Shown here: positions 1 to 5,534 of the stretch, piece after piece
Layout: every line of letters starts with the position of its first letter
Position numbering within the stretch: the first letter of the stretch is position 1
NCBI GenBank assembly: GCA_904420235.1
Contig: CAJFUS010000162.1
Location: 1 to 15,989 of the forward strand
Length of the DNA: 15,989 nucleotides
Direction of reading: 5' to 3'
Source: Candidatus Neoanaerotignum tabaqchaliae
GTDB taxonomy: Bacteria; Bacillota; Clostridia; Lachnospirales; Anaerotignaceae
Notes under the pieces: model-generated
Databases searched by the model: none
What the model was told of the DNA's origin: nothing
Seen by the model: only the letters and a program-made list of their open reading frames with translations
Made by a program: the position numbers and the translations under genes

Positions 1-326
1 ATATTGTGGATTCCTGCGGCGACAGCTGCGACATGAACGATGTTATAGACGAGGCCGCCGGAATTTTTGGAGCCGGAACAATGGCCTGTGAATCTGTGCC
101 CTTTGCCTTCGCTATGTTCTATGCTGCCAATGGCTCGCCTGAAATTGCCATACCGGCCGCTGTAAACGCCGGAGATGATACGGACACAAACGCCTCAATA
201 TGCGGAACAATATGCGGTGCTTTTTCCGGAGCTGAATCAATACCGGAAGATTGGCGAAAAACAGCGGAGTCTACAAGCGGCATTGATTTTGAGCTTACGG
301 CAAAAAAATTAATATGTGTTTTATAA
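1..326 (+). CDS. ADP-ribosylglycohydrolase family protein, C-terminal part (5' end outside window)
   Basis: The reading frame is open from the first bases of the window to a TAA at 324-326, so this is the last roughly 108 residues of a longer protein. It carries the family signature near its C-terminus: an N-A-G-D-D-T-D-T stretch followed by A-S-I-C-G-T-I-C-G-A. This corresponds to the G-G-D-T-D-T...G-A-I-x-G-A metal-binding motif of ADP-ribosylglycohydrolases (DraG/ARH-like, binuclear Mg centre). The second Gly of the usual GGDTDT is Asp here. Known members remove ADP-ribose from proteins or nucleotides or act on related N-glycosides; the substrate cannot be told from this fragment. The GTG at 6 is not a start, because the frame continues upstream of it. 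No clear terminator lies directly after the stop. Confidence 0.8.
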   Translation, partial: IVDSCGDSCDMNDVIDEAAGIFGAGTMACESVPFAFAMFYAANGSPEIAIPAAVNAGDDTDTNASICGTICGAFSGAESIPEDWRKTAESTSGIDFELTAKKLICVL

Positions 327-432
327 TGTAAAATAAAGGTCTTTAATTTGTTCTAAAATTGTGGTCAGGCTTTTTAAAATGGGACGTATTTTTTTGTTGA
401 AAATTTTATTTTCGGATATGCCGCTTGACTTT

Positions 433-571
433 TGATGCTATATCAAAATTTTACTATTAAAGCTGACTTCTACGAATAATAGTAAGAATTTTCTGATATT
501 ATCAGAATTTTTGGCGCCCTTAGTGTACGGAGTTTTTACTGTACACGAAAATGGCTTTGCCGACGATTTTA
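433..571. repeat. Cluster of three adjacent inverted repeats (possible dispersed element or structured RNA)
   Basis: First unit: AAAATTTTACTATT at 445-458 pairs with 478-492 (one bulged base). The pairing continues outward through TGAT/ATATCA on the left and TGATATTATCA on the right, giving arms of about 26 bases around a loop at roughly 459-477. Second unit: GTGTAC (523-528) and GTACAC (541-546), with an inner AGT/ACT pair around a TTTT loop. Third unit: AAAAT...GGC-TTT-GCC...ATTTT between 548 and 571. Such dense stem-loop packing is unusual for a simple intergenic spacer. Whether it recurs elsewhere in the genome cannot be seen from one copy. Confidence 0.5.
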
Positions 572-661
572 GAAGTATTTTAACTTAAAAAATATCCCAA
601 ACCATTTTTAAGCGTGTATTTCACTAATCTTTATACAAATTAATATTCTTTTAACAGCTTC

Positions 662-692
662 AGCCTTCTTAATTTATTTTAAGAAGGCTTTT
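662..692 (+). terminator. Terminator-like hairpin
   Basis: A perfect 11-base stem, AGCCTTCTTAA (662-672) with TTAAGAAGGCT (679-689), around a 6-base loop. It is followed on the plus strand by a short T run (689-692). On the minus strand no T run follows, so it fits plus-strand termination better, although it could also stall transcription leaving the LysR gene. It lies about 340 bases after the hydrolase stop codon, far for a simple gene-end terminator. Confidence 0.5.
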
Positions 693-747
693 GCAGTTAG
701 AATGGATTTTATTTTAAATGTTCGTTTTAACAAGTTTTTTATTCTGT

Positions 748-1614
748 TTACAGCATTTTTTTAAGATACTCAATAAATTTCAATGTGGCGGGCGAAGCGC
801 TCTCAACTGACAAAAGCCCAACTCCAAGAACTCTTGAAGCCGGAGGGTTTAGGGGAAGGGTTTTGATGTTTTGAAAATGCCTTAGTGTTATAAGCTGTGG
901 AAGCATGCTTATGCCAAGGCCGTTTTCTACCATTGACATAATGGCAATATCGTCCTTTGAGGAAAAAATCACATCAAGATTAAGATTACAGTTTTTTATT
1001 ATTCTGTCAATATCCTTATCATTGTCTTTTTCCATAGCCGCCATTATAAAGGGATATTTCTCAAAGTCTTTAACGTTAAAATATCCGCTTTCGCTGTTAT
1101 AATCCGTCGGAACAACAGCAAGCAATGGGTCGTTAAAAATTGGTATGCACTCAAACTCGTCGTTTTCCTGAAGACTTGTAAAGCCTATGTCAACAGAGTG
1201 GTCAAGTATAAGGTCGTGTATTTCTTGAACACTGCCCTCTTTAAAGGCTATTTTTATATGGGGATAGTCGTGGCGGAAAGCTTTTAAAATAGGCGATATT
1301 GTGTTTATTGTTATGCTTTGTATTGTACCTATTGTAATTTGGCCTTTTTCAAAGCCCTGTATAGCCGCTATTGTCTCATACATTTTTTCTCGGCACTGCT
1401 CCATTTCCCTTGCCACCGGAAGGAGAGTTTTACCCTCAGGTGTTAGAGACACACCTTTTTTGCCTCTATAAAAAAGTTTAAATCCCAATTCCTCCTCAGC
1501 CCTATTAAGAGTATGGCTTAAACCGCTTTGAGTGTAGCCAAGCTTTTCGGCCGCCTTTGTTATATTTCCGCATGAAACTATTTCGGTAAATATCTTTGAA
1601 AATCCAAAATCCAT
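748..1614 (-). CDS. LysR-family transcriptional regulator
   Basis: This is a 288-residue LysR-type regulator, of normal family length (about 290-300). Residues 1-60 form the winged helix-turn-helix, including A-A-E-K-L-G-Y-T-Q-S-G-L-S and the following E-E-E-L-G-F-K-L-F-Y-R. The rest is a periplasmic-binding-protein-like effector domain from about residue 90. The frame can be extended 8 codons to an ATG at 1638, but only the ATG at 1614 has a good ribosome site (AGGAG, 9 bases upstream), so I choose 1614. The gene is divergent from the HAD gene, and its predicted promoter overlaps the HAD promoter, the classic arrangement for a LysR regulator controlling its neighbour and itself. The effector is unknown; a substrate of the HAD enzyme or a related acid is a guess. 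Confidence 0.9.
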   Translation of the reverse strand: MDFGFSKIFTEIVSCGNITKAAEKLGYTQSGLSHTLNRAEEELGFKLFYRGKKGVSLTPEGKTLLPVAREMEQCREKMYETIAAIQGFEKGQITIGTIQSITINTISPILKAFRHDYPHIKIAFKEGSVQEIHDLILDHSVDIGFTSLQENDEFECIPIFNDPLLAVVPTDYNSESGYFNVKDFEKYPFIMAAMEKDNDKDIDRIIKNCNLNLDVIFSSKDDIAIMSMVENGLGISMLPQLITLRHFQNIKTLPLNPPASRVLGVGLLSVESASPATLKFIEYLKKML

Positions 1615-1652
1615 AAATTTATTCTCCTGTTTAAACATGTCTTTTTGACATG

Positions 1653-1682
1653 ATAAGTATTAAATATTGACGCTTTACTTAT
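1653..1682. promoter_or_regulatory. Candidate LysR operator: 7-base inverted repeat
   Basis: ATAAGTA (1653-1659) and TACTTAT (1676-1682) are exact inverted arms separated by 16 bases. The right arm overlaps the predicted -35 box of the HAD gene, and the left arm lies around -50 relative to its predicted start site, where LysR-type proteins usually bind. A second short inverted repeat, CATGTC/GACATG, lies at about 1636-1652 in the LysR leader. The assignment to this LysR protein is inference from position. Confidence 0.45.
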
Positions 1683-1701
1683 GAATAAAATAGATTATAA
1701 T
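1674..1701 (+). promoter_or_regulatory. Predicted sigma-A promoter of the HAD gene
   Basis: The -35 box TTTACT (1674-1679) and -10 box TATAAT (1696-1701) are separated by 16 bases. The start site would be near 1708, leaving a leader of about 90 bases. The -10 is perfect consensus and the -35 is moderate, which suits an activator-dependent promoter. It shares its -10 DNA with the oppositely directed LysR promoter. Confidence 0.55.
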
Positions 1702-1722
1702 AGATTTTGTAAATAAGGTCAA
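1694..1722 (-). promoter_or_regulatory. Predicted sigma-A promoter of the LysR gene
   Basis: Reading the minus strand, the -35 box TTGACC (1722-1717) and -10 box TATAAT (1699-1694) are separated by 17 bases, close to consensus. The start site would fall near 1687, inside the HAD promoter. The two -10 boxes overlap by four bases, so polymerase could occupy only one promoter at a time. Confidence 0.55.
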
Positions 1723-1797
1723 CACATATTAGGTTTTAAGTGTGTTGCATGGTTTTAAAAATAACAATAACAAATAACAATTCAAGGGGTGTTTTAA

Positions 1798-2532
1798 ATG
1801 GCAAGATTAGTACCAAAGGCTATTACTTTCGACGTATACGGAACTCTTATCGACTGGGAAGGCGAAATTCAGGATTATTTCAAAAGATTCCTCGATAAAA
1901 AAGGCATCACATCAGCTACACCTTATCAGGTTCAGCAGAGATGGGAAGTTCTTCAGTTCGATTACATCAAAACATACAGACCATATCGTCAGGTATTAAA
2001 AGATACGCTTGCTATTACATGCAGGGATTTCGGATTCGACTTTACAGATGAGGACTGCACAGAGTTCTCTGAGACAATGGCTCACTGGAGGGCTTTCCCT
2101 GACACAGTAGAGGCTATTAAAGAGCTTAGAAAATATACAAAGTGTGTAATGCTTACAAACACAGACAACGACATTATCAGACAGACACTTGGCAACGCAG
2201 GCATCGAAGTTGACGATATTATCACAGCCGAGGACGCTCAGTGCTATAAGCCAAATCATGGTGGATTCCTTCTTTCACAGAAGAAACTTGGTCTTACAGT
2301 TGATGAGATGATGCACGCTGGCTTCGGTTTCAAATATGACGTTATCCCTGGAAACGAGCTTGGATACAGAACAATTTGGGTAAACCGTCAGGGAATTTGC
2401 AGACCAATCGACGATGTAACAGGCGAGCTTCTTAAGTACTGCAGAGAGGACATCATGTGCGGCGACCTTAAGACTCTTGCTTATATCATCAAAGGTATGC
2501 ACGCTACAGACGTTGAGAACGGCGAGGCTTAA
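1798..2532 (+). CDS. HAD-superfamily hydrolase, L-2-haloacid dehalogenase-like (type II)
   Basis: This 244-residue protein has the HAD motifs in order. Motif I is F-D-V-Y-G-T-L with nucleophile Asp12. A helical cap spans about residues 20-100. Motif II is L-T-N-T-D-N around 119-124. Motif III is Lys151 in C-Y-K-P-N, and motif IV is K-Y-D-V-I-P-G-N with Asp181, followed by W-V-N-R. Tyr14 replaces the second Asp that phosphatases use as general acid/base; D-x-Y-G-T is typical of 2-haloacid dehalogenases, so ordinary phosphatase activity is unlikely. The true substrate is unknown. It is preceded by AGGGGTG at good spacing and followed by a strong terminator, so it is probably transcribed alone. 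Codon choice (ATC/ATT for Ile, TTC, AAC, GAC) differs from the ATA-rich genes nearby and resembles the oxidoreductase operon, suggesting high expression. Confidence 0.85.
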   Translation: MARLVPKAITFDVYGTLIDWEGEIQDYFKRFLDKKGITSATPYQVQQRWEVLQFDYIKTYRPYRQVLKDTLAITCRDFGFDFTDEDCTEFSETMAHWRAFPDTVEAIKELRKYTKCVMLTNTDNDIIRQTLGNAGIEVDDIITAEDAQCYKPNHGGFLLSQKKLGLTVDEMMHAGFGFKYDVIPGNELGYRTIWVNRQGICRPIDDVTGELLKYCREDIMCGDLKTLAYIIKGMHATDVENGEA

Positions 2533-2550
2533 TTTAAAAAAGTACATATT

Positions 2551-2583
2551 AAAAGCGGAACGCGTTTTGCGGTCCGCTTTTTT
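2551..2583 (+). terminator. Rho-independent terminator after the HAD gene
   Basis: The stem is AAAAGCGGA (2551-2559) with TCCGCTTTT (2573-2581), plus an inner CGC/GCG pair and a GTTTT loop. A run of six T residues lies at 2578-2583. It starts 18 bases after the HAD stop codon and isolates that gene from the ACT-domain gene. Confidence 0.85.
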
Positions 2584-2655
2584 GTGCGGATAAAGCTGTA
2601 TAATAGTTCATGAAGAGGGAAAATGGTTTTTGCTTGGAGAATTTGAGGTGCGGCA

Positions 2656-3033
2656 ATGAATATAAATATTATAGACGGTATATTTTCAATATGCAGAGTA
2701 AAAGATTTAACTGAAGTTGATTTTTCAGATGAGTTTGTTTTTGTAGGCAAAACGGATGAGGAAATATCTCTTGTGTGTTTAAGCAATAGGGTTCCGAAAA
2801 ATGTTATTTTCGAGGTGAAAAACTGGAGGGCCTTAAGAATAGAAGGAATGCTTGATTTTTCACTTACAGGCATACTTTCTTTTATATCGGGAGTATTGGC
2901 GGATAAAAATATAGGTATATTTGCCGTTTCAACATATAATACGGATTATATATTTGTTAAGGCTGAAAATATTGAAAACGCTGTAAAAGCTTTAGATGAA
3001 AAGGGTATAAAGCTTTCAGAAAAGTCCGTTTGA
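2656..3033 (+). CDS. Small ACT-domain protein
   Basis: This is a 125-residue protein with no transmembrane segment. The C-terminal half (about 63-122) reads like an ACT domain: F-S-L-T-G-I-L-S-F-I-S-G-V-L-A, then I-G-I-F-A-V-S-T-Y-N-T-D-Y-I-F-V, then a final helix containing A-V-K-A-L. The N-terminal half resembles the paired ACT-like fold of the CASTOR/aspartokinase-tail type seen in many small bacterial proteins of this length. Such domains bind amino acids or similar small ligands; no catalytic domain is attached, so a regulatory or ligand-sensing role is likely but unproven. The ribosome site GAGG lies 7 bases before the ATG. A TATAAT at 2599-2604 could be its -10 box, but I see no good -35. 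It converges with the hem operon, and a GC-rich hairpin lies between them. Confidence 0.75.
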   Translation: MNINIIDGIFSICRVKDLTEVDFSDEFVFVGKTDEEISLVCLSNRVPKNVIFEVKNWRALRIEGMLDFSLTGILSFISGVLADKNIGIFAVSTYNTDYIFVKAENIENAVKALDEKGIKLSEKSV

Positions 3034-3042
3034 GTTTGCGGT

Positions 3043-3074
3043 ATAAAAATTGCCCGCGGTTTGTTTGCCGCGGG
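3043..3074. terminator. GC-rich hairpin between convergent transcription units (probably bidirectional terminator)
   Basis: The stem is CCCGCGG (3053-3059) with CCGCGGG (3068-3074). On the plus strand only TTAG follows, so it is a weak terminator for the ACT gene. On the minus strand it is followed by CAATTTTTATAC, a better T run, which would stop transcription leaving hemL. It sits about 230 bases beyond the hemL stop codon. Confidence 0.6.
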
Positions 3075-3099
3075 TTAGTATATAAAAAATTATGTGTGA

Positions 3100-3264
3100 T
3101 TTTACAGTTTAAATTAAGTAAATAAACCGTATTTTAAGTAAAGCTTTTTTGCCAATAGGGACAAATATGGCTTACATTTTGGATTATTCTGACGTCAATT
3201 TCTCTTTAATTAAAGCCATAAGTAAAATGTGCTTTCTGAATTTATTGTTTAAATAACTGTAAAA
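3100..3264. repeat. 165-base AT-rich segment bounded by exact 10-base inverted repeats
   Basis: TTTTACAGTT at 3100-3109 and AACTGTAAAA at 3255-3264 are perfect inverted copies. The segment between them has no coding sequence and lies in the spacer between the ACT gene and hemL. The size and terminal inverted repeats would fit a small non-autonomous element, but in DNA this AT-rich a 10-base match could be chance, and I see no clear target-site duplication. Confidence 0.3.
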
Positions 3265-3306
3265 ATAAGGGGTGTTAATATTTTGCTTAACCGATAGCCA
3301 TTAATA

Positions 3307-4566
3307 TTAAAAGCTTTTTATGGCATTTATGGTTTTTTCTATATCTTCTTCCGAATGAGCATTTGACACAAACATGGCCTCAAATTGGGAAGGAGCCATA
3401 TAAACACCGCTTCCAAGCATGTGAAAGAAAAATTTTGAGTATTCAGCAGTGTTTGATTTTGAAGCCGAGTTATAGTCAAATACGGGCTCATTGGTGAAAA
3501 AAGCGCTTAAAAGGGAACCGACTCTGTTGACGGTTACGTTTTTTAGTGACGAAAGGGCAGCTTCTATTTTTGCAGCTTTTTCGTCAAGGCTTTTGTATAT
3601 TTCTGTGTTATTCATAAGTATTTTTATTGTTTCAATTCCGGCCGTTGTGGCTATGGGATTTCCCGACAGTGTTCCGGCTTGGTATACTTTGCCAACAGGC
3701 GATATAACCTCCATAATTTCTTTCTTTCCGCCGTAGCAGGCTGCCGGCATACCGCCGCCGACTATTTTTCCAAGTGTAACCATGTCCGGCTCTATGCCGT
3801 AATATTGGCAGGCACCGCCAATGGAAAGCCTGAAGCCGGTTATTACCTCGTCGAATATCAGCAAGGCGCCGTTTTTTCGGGTTATTTCCCTTAAGAAACT
3901 TAAAAAGCCGTCTTTGGGCGGCACAACGCCCATGTTTGCCGCAACGGGCTCAACTATAAGGCAGGCGATGTTTTCGCCATACTTTTCAAAAAGCTCCTCA
4001 ACGGACTTTTTATTATTGTATTGGGTTATAAGGGTATTTTGTGCGTAGCTTTTTGGAACTCCTGCGCTGTCGGGAGATGAATTCGATATAAGGCCGGAGC
4101 CGGCCTTTACAAGAAGCCCGTCGGAATGGCCGTGATAACAGCCGCTGAATTTAATAATCATGTCGCGGCCGGTATATCCTCTGGAGGCCCTTACTGCGCT
4201 CATAACGGCCTCCGTTCCGCTGGAAACCATCCTGAGCATCTCAACGCAAGGCATACACTCTTTTATAAGCTCTGCCAGCTCAGATTCTTTTTTTGTAGGG
4301 GCTCCGTAGCTTAGGCCATAGGCACAGGCTTTTTGAACGGCTTCTATAACTTTTTCATGGGCGTGGCCAAGTATCATCGGCCCCCACGAACATACATAGT
4401 CTATAAACTCGTTTCCGTCAACATCATAAATTTTAGAGCCCTTGGCCCTTGATATAAAAAGAGGTGTTCCGCCAACGGCGTTAAATGCCCTCACAGGCGA
4501 GTTGACACCGCCGGGCATAAGATTTTTTGCTTTCAAAAAAAGCTCATCGGATTTTTGTGTATTCAT
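3307..4566 (-). CDS. hemL: Glutamate-1-semialdehyde 2,1-aminomutase
   Basis: This 419-residue PLP enzyme converts glutamate-1-semialdehyde to 5-aminolevulinate, the second step of the C5 pathway, taking its substrate from HemA. Family features in order are the N-terminal M-P-G-G-V-N-S-P-V-R-A, the cofactor-phosphate loop S-S-G-T-E-A (115-120), Y-H-G-H-S-D (144-149), F-D-E-V-I-T-G-F-R with Asp239, and the Schiff-base Lys267 in T-L-G-K-I-V-G-G-G. Length is normal (about 425). The ribosome site AAGGAGGA lies just upstream of the ATG, and only 2 bases separate it from the hemB stop codon, so it is the last gene of the hem operon. Confidence 0.97.
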   Translation of the reverse strand: MNTQKSDELFLKAKNLMPGGVNSPVRAFNAVGGTPLFISRAKGSKIYDVDGNEFIDYVCSWGPMILGHAHEKVIEAVQKACAYGLSYGAPTKKESELAELIKECMPCVEMLRMVSSGTEAVMSAVRASRGYTGRDMIIKFSGCYHGHSDGLLVKAGSGLISNSSPDSAGVPKSYAQNTLITQYNNKKSVEELFEKYGENIACLIVEPVAANMGVVPPKDGFLSFLREITRKNGALLIFDEVITGFRLSIGGACQYYGIEPDMVTLGKIVGGGMPAACYGGKKEIMEVISPVGKVYQAGTLSGNPIATTAGIETIKILMNNTEIYKSLDEKAAKIEAALSSLKNVTVNRVGSLLSAFFTNEPVFDYNSASKSNTAEYSKFFFHMLGSGVYMAPSQFEAMFVSNAHSEEDIEKTINAIKSF

Positions 4567-4568
4567 TT

Positions 4569-5534
4569 TTATTCCTCCTTAAGCCATTTGGCCATATCAA
4601 GTGCATGATATGTTATTATTATTTTGGCTCCAGCTCTTTTCATGGCCGTAAGGTTTTCCATAACTATATCCCTTTCGTTTATCCAGCCGTTAATGGCGGC
4701 GGCTTTAACCATGGAATATTCCCCGCTTACGTTATACGCGGCTATTGGAACGTTAAACATATCCTTGGCGGCCCGAATAATGTCAAGATAAGCCAAAGCC
4801 GGCTTAACCATAACTATGTCGGCTCCCATCTCAATGTCGTTGGCTATTTCTCTCATACCCTCATTTCCGTTGTGAAAATCCATTTGATATGTTTTTCTGT
4901 CGCCGAATTCCGGAGCGGAGCCGGCGGCGTCTCTGAATGGAGAATAATATTTTGAACAATATTTGGCACTGTATCCCATAATAGGTGTGTTAATAAATCC
5001 GTTGTCGTCAAGAATTTTTCTTATGGCCGCCACATCGCCGTCCATCATGTCGGAAGGGGCCACCATGTCGGCTCCCGCCTGAACGTTTGTTAAAGCGGCC
5101 TTGGCAAGAAGAGGGAGGGTTTCGTCATTTAAAATCTCGTTCCCACTTATAAGACCGCAATGACCATGACTTGTATACTCGCAAAGACATATATCAGCTA
5201 TAACAAGCATATTTGGATATTTTGCCTTTATATATCTTATAGCCCTTTGAGTAACTCCGTTTTCGTTATATGCCTCAGAGCCGACGCTGTCCTTGTGAGC
5301 TGGAACGCCGAAAAGCAGTATTCCCGATATGCCGCTTTTGTCAACTTCTTCAAGTATTTCATCAATTTTGTCTATGGAATACCTGTATACCCCAGGCATT
5401 GACTCGACCGGTTCTTTTATGTTCTCTCCCTCAATTACAAATATGGGATATATAAGGTCTTTGGGGGAAATTTCAGTTTCCTGCACAAGACGCCTTATGG
5501 CTTGGTTTTGTCTAAGTCTTCTGAATCTGTTCAT
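4569..5534 (-). CDS. hemB: Delta-aminolevulinic acid dehydratase (porphobilinogen synthase)
   Basis: This 321-residue cytoplasmic enzyme condenses two 5-aminolevulinates to porphobilinogen. The catalytic Schiff-base lysines are Lys191 (G-Y-S-A-K) and Lys244 (V-M-V-K-P). The region D-I-C-L-C-E-Y-T-S-H-G-H-C has Cys116, Cys118 and Cys126, the cysteine-type zinc site of the zinc-dependent subgroup. Length is normal (about 325). The start overlaps the last 4 bases of the cobA-hemD frame (ATGA), indicating translational coupling, with GGGAGG upstream. It lies between the fusion gene and hemL, so the operon does not follow the order of the reactions. Confidence 0.97.
   Translation of the reverse strand: MNRFRRLRQNQAIRRLVQETEISPKDLIYPIFVIEGENIKEPVESMPGVYRYSIDKIDEILEEVDKSGISGILLFGVPAHKDSVGSEAYNENGVTQRAIRYIKAKYPNMLVIADICLCEYTSHGHCGLISGNEILNDETLPLLAKAALTNVQAGADMVAPSDMMDGDVAAIRKILDDNGFINTPIMGYSAKYCSKYYSPFRDAAGSAPEFGDRKTYQMDFHNGNEGMREIANDIEMGADIVMVKPALAYLDIIRAAKDMFNVPIAAYNVSGEYSMVKAAAINGWINERDIVMENLTAMKRAGAKIIITYHALDMAKWLKEE

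Larger units (their letters stand above)
327..747. other. 421-base non-coding spacer with clustered hairpins
   Basis: No convincing coding sequence was found on either strand. The spacer is AT-rich but structured. It holds a long imperfect inverted repeat at about 433-507, a second hairpin at 523-546, a third small hairpin around 548-571, and a terminator-like stem at 662-692. The first three adjoin one another and include a GC-richer patch (GGCGCC near 513), unlike the surrounding AT-rich DNA. Possible explanations are a dispersed repeat element, a 3' untranslated structure of the upstream hydrolase gene, or an independent small RNA ending at the 662-692 stem. I did not find a good promoter for the last option. 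Confidence 0.6.

Noticed and set aside
1615..1638. Eight-codon upstream extension of the LysR gene (ATG at 1638)
   Set aside because: There is no proper ribosome site before it, whereas the AGGAG sits inside this extension and serves the ATG at 1614.
2529..2873. Minus-strand frame of 114 codons overlapping the ACT-domain gene and the HAD terminator
   Set aside because: It runs through a strong terminator hairpin and an evident plus-strand gene, and has no ribosome site.
3265..3300. AAGGGGTG ribosome-site-like sequence followed by TTG near 3280
   Set aside because: The frame from that TTG stops after three codons, so there is no gene.
4527..4955. Open frame of 142 codons on the plus strand across the hemL/hemB junction
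   Set aside because: It is antisense to two certain genes, has no ribosome site and no recognisable motif; it is a shadow frame.
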